From Trichostrongylus colubriformis (lineage: Eukaryota; Nematoda; Chromadorea; Rhabditida; Trichostrongylidae), in NCBI GenBank assembly GCA_963978905.1, contig OZ022259.1:53524727-53588726 (forward strand): a stretch of DNA of 64,000 nt, written 5' to 3'. The notes under the pieces are model-generated. The model did not search any database. It was given only the letters and a program-made list of their open reading frames with translations, and had not been told where the DNA came from. Within the stretch, counting starts at the first letter, position 1. Every line of letters begins with the position of its first letter. Both the position numbers and the translations under genes were made by a program. This document shows positions 45,601 through 57,600 of this stretch, in pieces.

Positions 45601-48600
45601 AACAGTTTGATATAAACGGTGAGAAACTACTCAGCAGGAGGCCTGTCTTGACTTCAGCAGGGCTCACAAACGATGTTGGACTGTGGGACATGCTGGACTG
45701 TGGTTCGCTTTGTGAGCATTAGTTCTTGTACCCGTAGAGACGCTCAGTGCAGTCCTTTCTTTCGAATTCACGAGCAGGATTTTCTGCGTTTAGTAAAGTC
45801 ACTGAAAGGTTATACCTAGTGTGGAGTGGTGTTTGATTTTTATTCAAGAAAATGTTCCTCCCTCAATTCTAAACCGCATGCGTTCTCCTTCCCAGGGTGA
45901 GTGGTGTAGTCAAATCCCTCTCAGAAGATGTTGCCACGTGTCTGTCGGTCCTCCGATTTGCCCTTTACCTAAGTTGTGTTCTTTTTTCATTCTGAGTCAT
46001 TCCACTGCTAGAGCATGTTGTCTCGTCACATGAAGCCGGTCGAAGCGGTGCGACCGATAGGCCTTTTCGGTACATGAGAATTTTTACAAAAGCCATGATG
46101 GCTTTTTCGCTGTCGATATTGATATGTATAAGTTGTTCTCAATGAATAGCTAAGGACACACGCTCAGCTCTTTTATTCTTAAATTAGGGTTTCGTGGTGA
46201 GCTTGGATTTCGAATTGATTTGAACACATAACAGCGATTTTTAGTTGCATCCGACAATGTCTATGAATCAAGGGCTCTAGATGCAAAGATCAGTGGTGCC
46301 ATTAAAACTACGGATAGGAGTGGATTTATTGTGAAAGTAAAGTGAGTTGTTCTGTCTTTTACATTTTGACATTTGTTGTTTGGCATTCATCGCGCCTAAG
46401 CTTCGGTTGTGTGTCTCAAAAGTTCCACATCTTGTGTGTGACTGACTGACTTCGTGTTGAAGAGGGACAGCTACTTTCTTCTGCTCGTAGTGTGTACGTG
46501 TGTGCTTGGAGCACGTCCCAGGATTACCTTAAAGACACCGTAAGGGAGTAATTTTGGCTTGCGGTAGAACAGACGTAATGTGGACGAGTTCAAGTGACCG
46601 CAGTTCAAGTGACCGACCGCAGTGCACAAACTCGCCAATTTGACGCCTTGGCATGGTGCCAAGAGAAGATGTTTCCATTATAAAGTTGTTCATTCCTTTT
46701 ACCTTCTCCTTTGTTCTTTCTTATATTGTTTCTAGATGTACTTACATGAATGTTAATGTAGTTGGGAATGGCCACTCCACTGCGCTGGGAGTCAGGTGCT
46801 ACAACTAAAGTTGGCCCGCGGCCGTCTCCTACAGCGGACAACTCGGAACGCCAGTGCGATGATGCGAATGAGGCGCGAATACACACCGCAGCGATGCACT
46901 TTTGAGTTCGGGTTTTTTCACCGATTATCGCTTCTGACCTTCTGCGTTCGTTACGAAATGCTCATTTCTTTGTATGTTTCTCTTGTTTCGGACCCCCTTC
47001 CGGTTCCTTTAAGGCCGCTTTCATACTTTGCGCACCGACGCCGTCGCCGCCGGTGACGGCGTCGGTGCGTAAAGTATGAATGCGGCCTAAGTGGGTTAAA
47101 GCGCTGAATTATGAAATCATAGAAGCTGAGGAATACGCCGACAATCGAAAATCCGAAGGGTTTCTCGAAAATGGCAAAACTCCGTTGGATGGTATCATGA
47201 GAAATTTTGAGATATCACCTAGTTCCCCTTATCAACGTCCCCTCAACGTCCCCTCACTATTGGAATTACTTTTTATCTAATCTTATCGCATGAATCACAG
47301 GCTTCATTTTCCACGCCACTGCCACCGTTGCCAGCGTCATTGTCAGCAATCATGTCTGGGTCGGGCTGGCGTGAGCTTTTAGTGGGATCGCGATCTTCTT
47401 CGGCTGTCCTTGCTCCAGAAACTCACACTCACCCCACGGCAATGGCACAGCATACATGGCTTGGGTCGATCTATCTGACCACGGAGGGGGCTGCAATACC
47501 ACAATAATCCTGTAATGTGCCTTCAAGTGCAATTCTACGTTGTTGCTAACCGACATTTTTGATTGTGCGGTTAGAGGTCCGCTATAGACATACTTTTATT
47601 CATAAATTATAATGCATCCGATTCCCAATTCTTTTGGGGGATTTGACCTCTTGCACACGTTGTCTGGGGAGCAGGTAGTGTAATATTCCTCGCCCACGGT
47701 CTTTTAACCACTAGAATGGTTAAATGATACAGGAACCATTCGGAAATATAAGGGCGCTGACAGCACAGTGCGATGGGAATTGAATATTTTGAAAGCAAGC
47801 TCACTTCGTTGCCCTTCTGCTTTTACAAGCCACCTGTTTTTGACCTCTTTATCTTCAGATCTGGAGCTGGTGAGCGAGATGTATCTGTTGCTGCAAATGG
47901 CTTTTTCTCTTTCTATGAGCCATTGACCTCGAATGGTGACGTGATTATCACACCTCACTCGAGCACCCATCTGTTCGATCCTTCCAGTTTTTCGTTGAGA
48001 TTCAGGTATCTGTTGCAAAGCTTCAGTCATGAAGCTGTATCTTTTACTTTTTGTAGTGTTTCCTTTATCTGCTGCATTCTCGAGTTTTTAAGAGGAGACT
48101 GTGCCGAAAATGTGGTGACATTCGTTGCTACGAAAGGAATCTTCATTGATGGATCGATTGTTCCGGCTGTGGGAGGTGTAAAGGTTGGTTTTTTCCTATG
48201 TGCTGTGGATTCCACTGTTTGAGTGCTCTAAGTGATCAGGCTTAGTTCACTATAAACTGAATAGCTCCTTCGGCGGCGGTCGGTTGAGACAGACACACGG
48301 TCAGTAGGGCCTCCAGGTCACGCGTTGACCATGCACAACAGTTTTCTTTGGAGATTCTGAAAAGCGTGTAAAGCATTGTGCGAATACTGATGTGAGAAAT
48401 TGCGTGACGGTTAACTTCAACAAACTGGATCTTTTTTGAAGTATGGAAGGCTCTACTTTAACTTTCTGTACATTTGAAAGTTCACTTATTTCAAGTATTA
48501 TGTCCGGTGGCATCACCCATTAATCAATATAACTTAGCGAACTTGCAAGGAGGATGGGATTTTCATGAACAAGTTGTCTGAGTAATTTATGTCACACGGC

Positions 48601-51600
48601 AAAGGCCACAAATTGTCACAGGGTAGCAGGCCTAGGTCAAAATGCGTGTGTTGCAACCTAAACTCGTCGTCTAGTCAAAGTTATGGGTTAAGAATCACTT
48701 ATCTCTTCTTCGGCATCTCCAGAATCTTTAAGCAGGGTTACCCACGAAAATTATCTAGAACTGTGGATTGAAAGAAATCTGGAGGGATCAATTCACTATA
48801 TTGTCTGTGATTTTCCCATTCTCCTTCGCGCTCCTCTAGCCGGGGTTAGATTGCGGCCGGCTGCAAAAGATATCCCGCCCTCGCCGGTAACTCCCCCGAC
48901 GGATGAACAGCAGTACGACACGCCGTGCTGAGGGATAGTGATAAGACCTCAGACTCCGCTTGCTCATTGTGTGTTTCGCCACACATCACCTCTTTTAAGG
49001 GCAAAGGTTTATCTCTCGAGTACATGTGTTCACAGCTCTCTTTTTCTCCTCACGTGCCTTTGAATCATTCTCTCATTGGTTCTCTTCATGTTCAGTTGAG
49101 ATGAATTATCTCGAAGTTTAGGCCGCGATCATACTTTGCGCACCGGCGGCGACGGCATCGGTGCGCAAAGTATGAACGCTGCCTTATGTGACAACGTTTC
49201 GGCTCGCAAACCCGTTCTCAGATCTGTGAAACGGAGTCATTCTTATCGCGGCTGCAATTACTGCAAAGTGGGGTTCGATTAACTTTAAAAAGTGTTGAAG
49301 AGATTGCGGTGAGCGGATTGCTGTCCTTCGCTCCCTATGCTCTGTATATAATTCATCATCTCTTTATGATGTACGTTTAAGGGCACCAGTAGGGGTAAGG
49401 GAAAACTGAGGTCTGGGAGTACATGTTCTCGGATTCGAACCTTCTACTACAGAGGAGGTCATCAACTGTATCACCTGTCGTCCCGTTGTTCATCGGGAGC
49501 CTCGAGCGGGCGCCAGCAACATCTTCATTCGTCCCTGTCGCGTGCCAAAGCAGTCCAGTGAACGTTTCTGGCTCCAGGGACACGTTCTCGTTCCTTTCGC
49601 GCAGATATTTCGTGAAGAAGTCTGACCATCGGGCCGGCGGTCGTCCAGGTGTTCGTTTGACGTCACAAGGGATGCAGTCGGTAACCGCTCTGGTCCAACG
49701 GTCATCGCGATATCGCATGACGTGTCCGGCCCATCTAATCTTCGATTCTTTGGCAAATACGACGGCGTCCCTGATCTTTGATCGATGATGGAGTTCGGAA
49801 CTCCGAATTCTTCTCTGCACTTGCATGTATCGGGATACTCCGAGCATCGTCCTCTCGATGGAGCGTTGGATGACGCCGACCGCATGCTCCTCCTGCTTAC
49901 GTAGAGTCCAAGTCTCTGAGGCGTATGTTAAGGCAGGAAGGACAGCGGAATCGAAAAGATGAGCGCAGAGCCGGATGTTCTTCGTCTTCTTCACTACTCC
50001 CTCGATGGTCTAGAAGGCTCCCCGAGCCGCTCTTTTCCTCCTGCTCAGCTCTGGTGCTAAGTCGTTCATCATATTGACTTCCCGACCTAGGTACACATAG
50101 CTGAAGCATTCGGTGACGTTCGTTCCGTTGAGCGTGAATGGGGCATCAGGTACCAGTCCATTTCTCATGAACATCGTCTTCGTCAGGTTCACCTGTGGGC
50201 CGATCTTTCCACACTCGCAGTCGAAATCGGCTAGCATCCGTTCCGCTTGCTGGATTGTCGGTGTGATTAGCACGATGTCGTCAGCGAAGCGGAGGTGGTG
50301 TAGATGCCGGCCATCGACCTTCACTCCCATTCCTTCCCATTCCAGTTAACGCATGACGTTCTTAAGAGCGGCGCTGAATAGTTTAGGCGAGATAGTGTCG
50401 CTTTGTCGAACCCCTCTCTTCACGTCTATGTGACTTCCTTGTAGAATGGCGAGATCTTGGTCGTGAAGTTGCTGTAGAGCTCACGAAGTACTCTTATATA
50501 CTGCGTAGGCACACCCCGGTTTTCCAGGGCTTCGATAACCGCTTCTGTCTCAGCGGAGTCGAAGGGTTTCTTCAAATCGATGAAGGTGAGACATAACGGC
50601 ATTTTGTACTCTCGCGACACTTCGATGAGTCTAGTGACCGTGTGGATGTGATCGATTGTACTGAATCCTCTCCGAAACCCTGTTTGCTCGCATGGCTGTC
50701 CTTCGTCTAAAGTTCTACCGATCCTATTCAAGACGACTCAAATGAAGAGCTTGTAGACTACAGACAGCAGGCGGATTGGACGATAATTGCCAGTGTCGTG
50801 TGGATCTCCTTTCCTATACAGCAACACAGTCCTGCTAGTTTTCCACGATGTGGGTACCTTGCATTCCGACAGGTAGCGTGTGAAGAATCGGGCCAGTGTT
50901 TTGACGATAACTGGCGGAAGATTCTTCAGATATTCCGGTCTGATCCTGTCGGAGCCGGGTGCTGTACCATTCTTCACCGACGAAATGGCGTGTCGAAATT
51001 CGCAAAGGAGAACTGATGGTACGACATATCCATCCTGCTTCAGATTGCTCCTAGGCAGTTGGACATGGCTATCGAAGAGATCCGAGTAGAAGTCGTAGAT
51101 GACCTTCTCCATTGCCCTTCGGGAAGCAGTAACTGTGCCGTCCGGACGCCGGAGACCGGTCATTTTGGTCTTATAACTGGCGAAGCTTCGGCGGGCATTG
51201 CGAATGCTCCTCCCAGCCTCTACTGCTTCAGCCAGCACTGCTGCTCTTCTCTCCTTAAGATCTTCGTTTATCGCCTCTCTGCATCGCTTCACAAGTTCGG
51301 ACGTCAGTTGGTAATCGCTTGCGGCTCGTGCTGCTCCACGTTGACGTATCAGCTCGAGTGTTTTCGAAGAGAGACGCCTCTTTGTGACTCTCAAACTCTC
51401 TGCCCTCCTGGCACAATCGTGAAGATGCTCAACGAGCCGGTTGCACTCGTCGTCGATGTTTTCGATAACGGAATCCTCCCATACACCAGCGAGAGAAACG
51501 AAGTGTTCCCAGTTGATGACTGTCTTGGGTCTTCGCTCCTTGAATTTCGCGGCTCTCTCCCCACGTATCGAAAAGAGGAATTTTGCGCGGATGAGTCGAT

Positions 51601-54600
51601 GGTCTGATCCCGTGTAGAACTTCGGAACAAGAGCGACGTCGGTCAGGCAAAACCTTCGATTGAAGATGACGTCGATCTCATTATGGAGTTGTCCACCAGG
51701 TGACTCCCAAGTCCATCGCAGATGAGAGGGCTTCTGGAACTGTGAGTTACCATGGATGGAGTTGATCGACATAATAAACTCAGACAGCCTTTCACCCTGC
51801 TCATACCATTCCGTTCCATGAGTTCCGATGTGAAGCTCATTGTCCGTTCTTCTAGGGCCGATTTGGCGTTGAAGTCGCCGACGATGACCTTGAAGAAGGT
51901 GTGGTCTTCCTTGTAGTACTCCTCCAATTCCACATAAAAAGCTTCGAGCTCTTCCTCGTCGTAGCTTGATGTTGGTGCGTAGGCGACGAAGATGGTCAAA
52001 GCCGGGATTGAAGCGCATCTTTTCAATCGCAAACGTCGTTGATATTCATAGCCAAGCGCGTGTTGACGAGAACGCCCACACCGCCAACGCCTCTCCTGTC
52101 GCATGTTCCAAGGAACAGTTCTTCACCAGTCTCGTACATGGCGTGTAGCGGGCGATGCCTCCTCGTCTGTCAGTCCGATGACGTCGTACTTGTTCTTCGT
52201 GGCTTGCATCATCAGATCTTCGATACTCGCTTCCGAGCGAGAGCTCGTGCGTTGTAAGTACAGATCGCCATCTTAGTTCTTCTCGATCTAGGTAGCCTGT
52301 TGTAGCCCTAAGATTGTAGCGGCCTATCCCGAGCGGTCCTACCCCCAACGCTGCCGTATTGGGGGCTCCCTCAGGTTTAGGGGAATGAGGCCCATTTTTA
52401 TTGCTGTTTTCAGCAAGATTGAGACCCACGAGTAGCTTGCCGGGCTCTCGCGTGGGGGCTGGGTATACTCCTTGTAGTTAGCCAGGCTATCCTGAAGTGG
52501 ACATGAGGTTTATTTGTTGGGGCGACCCCGAACCGCCTCCCATGTACCTCCTAGTCGTTAGAATGCAAGCTTTTGGCTGGACCGAATGCAGGATACCAAC
52601 TGCACCATATAGAACGCCCCCACACGTATGCAAGAAACGTCTGCATGGATACAGAGGGTATGAATCAACCCAGTGCAGCAGCCCAGCCCATCCTGGATCC
52701 ACCTGCGTCTCAGGGCAGTACATGGGGACTTTTGGTCCGCGATTAGCCCCCTATCCGCCACCTGGGGTTGCGCCACGTAGCCTTGCCACCTAACGGCTCG
52801 AGATCCTTCAGCGAGAGAAGCTCCTCGGTGAAGGAAATCCGTGGAGAGGAGGTCATATGTGGCGAAAATTGCATTGAAAAAACACGGCATTGGGTCTTAT
52901 AACGACCCCGCAGACAGCATGCCGTTATGCGGTTATGCGGCCGGGGGAGTCGCCGTGGAAGGGCGGACAACGATCGCGGTCGGCTGGTTCAGGCTCTGGC
53001 CTGTCTCAGTCCACTCCGGCAAGTGACGCGGATGACGAGAGAGAAGGTGGATTTTCGGGTTCCTATTCCTCGGTTTTTTTTCGCGGTTTTATGTCGTTCT
53101 TTCTCTACTACTACATAGCTGAGCACATCTACTATCATATTTCAAAGTCTGCCGAATTTGCCCCTTCTGGTGTCTTTAATGCATGATTTCGTCCTGTAGA
53201 CCTATAGAGTCGAAATGCGTCGCATAAAATTTGACTAAACTTATTCATTGTATGGGTCTTCTCGCTCAAAACTTTATCTAAGGATGGTTATTATAGATTA
53301 CTGCTCAGCACAAGCAGGATTTGAGCGTTCACTTCCAGACGGTTTCGGATGCGAAAGGGAAATACAGGTACTCTTGAAGCGTAGTTCGACGTTAGGTTTT
53401 TTAAGTAACCTAAGTTTCGTTAATTACTAGTCTACTAGCGCCAGATGCCGTGACGCACTAGACTTTTGGGAGCACACCGTTGTCAATGGTTACATTAGTT
53501 GCCGACGAAAAGGATTTTATTACCAAAATGGCCATTTTTTACGTCTACACAAGATTTGCATATTCCCCCAAAGTTGTGGAGTACTCATGTAGTCTTGAAA
53601 GTTCTAGGTAGAACCCTGTGACTTTGTCTCTTCTTCCGTCTGCTTGTCATGTAGCTATTTCAGGGTTGGTCCCGTTAGACGTGCTGAAGATATGAAAATT
53701 ACGGCTGAACTTGATGGTTATGCGTTCGCGGAGAAACCAGGTCGCATTGGTGAAATAGTGAGCACGAAGCTCAGCAAATTAACAGTGGTGGTGGTAAGTT
53801 GGTGAATGATTTTTGTTTTTACGATAGAGGAGATTGTGGGATTTTCAGTCTGATAAAGAAACATCTGAACGTCTGGATGATGTGTTACTATCGATTGTTG
53901 GCGGAAAAGATTATCGGAGTAACAGCATGATCGATAAAACAGGAGAAATCAATTTCGTCGGATTGGTATGTGACTCCGTTGTTTGAGACCTCTGTAGTGA
54001 CCTCGATGCCTGTGTAAAAATAGAATTTGTTCGGATTCGCTTCCATTTCAGAAACTCGAAGCATAAAGGTCGTGAAAAGTCTTTTGTAGACTTTGATAGC
54101 TAAATTGTTGATATTTATGGATTTAGGCACCTGGGGATTACTTCCTTCGAGCAATTCTACAGGAATACAAGTTCGAACCGTCGACGACGACGATTACTGT
54201 GAAAGAGGGTCAGCATGAGCACGTGGAACTTCGTGGAAAAAGAGTGGCGTTCAGGTGACTTAGCTGATGGGAATTTTGTTGAAAAATCATCTGAACTGCA
54301 AATTTCGTGGCTCTCCATGCATCCGAAGTGTATTTTATGAAGAAGTTCACGATAATTTAGTGCTGTGGCCCTTTTTCTCACGCTGAAGTTAATTAGCCGA
54401 GCCGGTGTAGATACGGCGCGCCTAGGGTCGCTGTGGTAATATGGACGAAAGGTCGGCGCCGGTGAGGATATACAAGGAGATGGTTTCGCGACTTTATCGC
54501 AGAAGGTCTATCTGTTGAAATCCTTGGCTGTCTGAGGCAGGTGCTCTAACTAGGTAATTGATTGCCAGGTTTGGATAGGTGCAGCGAGTTAAGTTGAACA

Positions 54601-57600
54601 TAGAGAGTAGGGTGTTACAACGGAACTATTTTATATGTTTGCCTGATAGTGACATAAACAACTCGTCCCCCAGAAATTGTAATTTTTTAAAACCTGTGCC
54701 GAATTCTTGCAAAGTGTATGAACTCAAATTGAATTTAGCGTGTTCGGTCGTGTACGTGAGATGTCTGGATCGTCTGTGGTTGGAGTTATGGTGGAAGCGC
54801 TGTCAGAACAATGCGATCAGCATCAATCGGAGGCTGTCACTGGCCAAGATGGTTCTTACCGTATACGCGCTTTAAGACCTGGCTGTCAGTACAGGGTGTC
54901 AATTAAGGGTTGGTGATTACTAGTTTTTAATCTCAATTGTTAAGTGGTGTCCATGACATGTGAGACGTTCTTGAGATTTGTACTGTTGCTAATTGTTACT
55001 AGCCAGCTGAGGTGCTCTGGCGTACTGAAAAATTGCGAGCGCCATTTCCTGGGAACAATTCCTTAATCAGCTGCGACATTTTTTTGCATATTGTACAACT
55101 TTCAAAGTGCAGATGTTGTAGGGGAGAGCTGTAGCTTCATCATTGCTCCATCATAATTCTATGCACCATACATACGATATTTCAGCTGGAGCAGATGGCG
55201 CAGCCGCTCCTCACTGCTTCCCATCACAATTTGATGTTAGAATGACTGCTGAAGATCTGAAAGGATTGGATATGGTGGCAGCACCATACGATCTGAATAC
55301 GGATCTCGCCGTTGAGGTAAACAACATGTCTACTATAGCAGAGTTTTTTCGGCAGATACTATATAAAGCAGTATCTATGTGGGCTTTGGCCGCCCTGCTA
55401 TGTGCAGTACAGTACTGTGTTAGTCATTCATTTCATTCAATCTCACCTTGCACTGTGGTGTTCGTAGAGGCACCGATGTAGGGGAGGCAAGAAAGGGAAG
55501 CGTATTCTGAAATACTATTTTCTGTCAAGGAACATTTGAGTACAGAAGAGATAATATGTAACGAAACCTCGCTTCAGTAGCCGAGTGGCGTCGGGCAGAG
55601 AAGACGGACGTCATTATCATCTGATGTCTCGAAGGGCGAATTTGATTTGATTATGATGATGTTGTAGAAGTGAAACAACTAGCAGAAACAGAAAAGTGTA
55701 ACAATGAGTTGAGAATAAGCGAAGAAGTAGGAAAAAATGCGCTCTGATAAGAGTCGAATGTGTTTACTTTCGATGTCTCGGCAAGACGGTGTGTGTGCAA
55801 CTGCGACAATCAAACGAATTGCAACCGGGTGCAGCAGGTCAAAACTGTCCACTCCTGTAAAAGGAGTCATTCACTCAAAGAATTGAGGTCTAAGAATCCC
55901 ATTTGTGGCGAAATCTCCCGCAAATGGCGCGCTTTTTTAGCTCCAGGCGCCTTTCTTGACTCTGTCCGCCTCCTAGCGACGACATCCCTGATTGGCTGAG
56001 GTGGGAATGGAAGTTATCGCTGCCCGCTTTCTCACTTTTAGCTCGAAGCTCACTCCAGAAAAAAAAAGATGCTCCCTCATTTCTGAACAGTCCTTCGTGA
56101 TTACGACATGGCAGCACGCCAATGGAAAACTCGTCCGGACTACCTGCCTCTTCACGGGAAGGCCGTCCACGTAGAATCAACAGTAGGAAGGGGTCCTGTT
56201 TCTTGGATCTCTGGCCATCTCCATCCGTTTTTCTTCACTGTCCTATTGCTAGGCATCTCGACTTTCATGTTCACTGTTTTTTCACTTTTTGTCCAAATTC
56301 CCCTATCACTACCTTTAAAGAGCTGAATTATGCTCGTGATTACTGCAGACTCTGCTCAGTTGCACGGTTAATCGTGGTGCGTGAAGCTAACTATGCCGTT
56401 GTTGGCTGCCAATCTTATGCAGTCAGGGGGGTGTGTAACCGTGTAGTAGCAGTGGGGTGTGCACCTTTAGTTCCAATAGTGTACTGTAGGTGTACGGTAG
56501 TATAATTACAAGATTACATAGGTCACTTCGCACTTGCTTCGCACTCATAGCCTTGCCTGTGGGGTGACCTTTCCCACTGCTTGCAGTGACCGTTGACATC
56601 TTCCCCAGTTATAATTATATTTTTCCTACAACGCTTTTATTACACTAATTTACTACGAAAAACGAACAGAAAAACGAAGGAAAAAGAAATAACAACAACA
56701 TGTAGTACCATTATTCACAATGATTTTGTTCTGTTCTTATAAAAGCAAAGCTTAGTCAAAAGGAAGCTCGTCTATCTCTTTTTCGAAGTGAATTAAGCTA
56801 AACATTCATATATTATTATGAGCGAGTTACTGTCAAATTAATGGACTCCCTTTTCAAAACTCTGGTGCAAAGAAAGCCATACACGAAATGATAACAAAAC
56901 TGCAGTGACCAACTATCATAATCATAATCGTATTTAATTTTAGATAACTCCCGCGAACTACCCAGTTTCTATTCTCAACATTATAAAAGGAGTGACAGTG
57001 CAGAGACTTCAGATGTGGAAGATTTCCTGATTCATCATTGATCAGAGCGGGGGTGGTGTAGTAACAAGCGGTGCGCACCCCACCCTCACGTATGGTATCA
57101 AATCCCCCATTAGCGTCTGTTCAGGCCTTCCAAACCTCCCATCCCCGGGGTAGTTAAGTTGGTACCAGACTCGTCTGCGACAAATTGTATATCGGCTGGC
57201 CCTCGCAAGTCTTTGAATAGCCAAATCGCTTTCACTTGCTACTACAATGCTGGATAGAACTAGGATGCGCGGCGCACTCCTGGGAAGGGACTGATTAACG
57301 CTGAAATCGCCTTAAATCTACCTATCTTCATATAAAAGAGTACATCACTGCTTTCCTTTACTTTAGCCTAGATTTTTATCAACAAAACTTACTAATACTA
57401 TTAATGAAGGCAAAGATGCATGGCGCGATTATGGTTATTAATAACAAACTTAAGAGTCTGGTTTGTATCAATGAAGTTTTACTGCAAACTACGAATGCTT
57501 TTTTTTATTTAGCCACTTTCTCCTTTTCCCTTTTACATGTGCATTACTTTCTACTCAAAGGTCAATAGTCGGCGCGAGCAATTAAGTGCGGCCACCCCAT

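Noticed and set aside
51059..51607. 182-codon plus-strand open frame.
   Set aside because: Shadow of the antisense RTE reverse-transcriptase ORF.
55573..55640. tRNA-like text (GTAGCCGAGTGGCG, a good A-box).
   Set aside because: No acceptor stem, anticodon arm or clean B-box could be folded; at most a tRNA-derived repeat.
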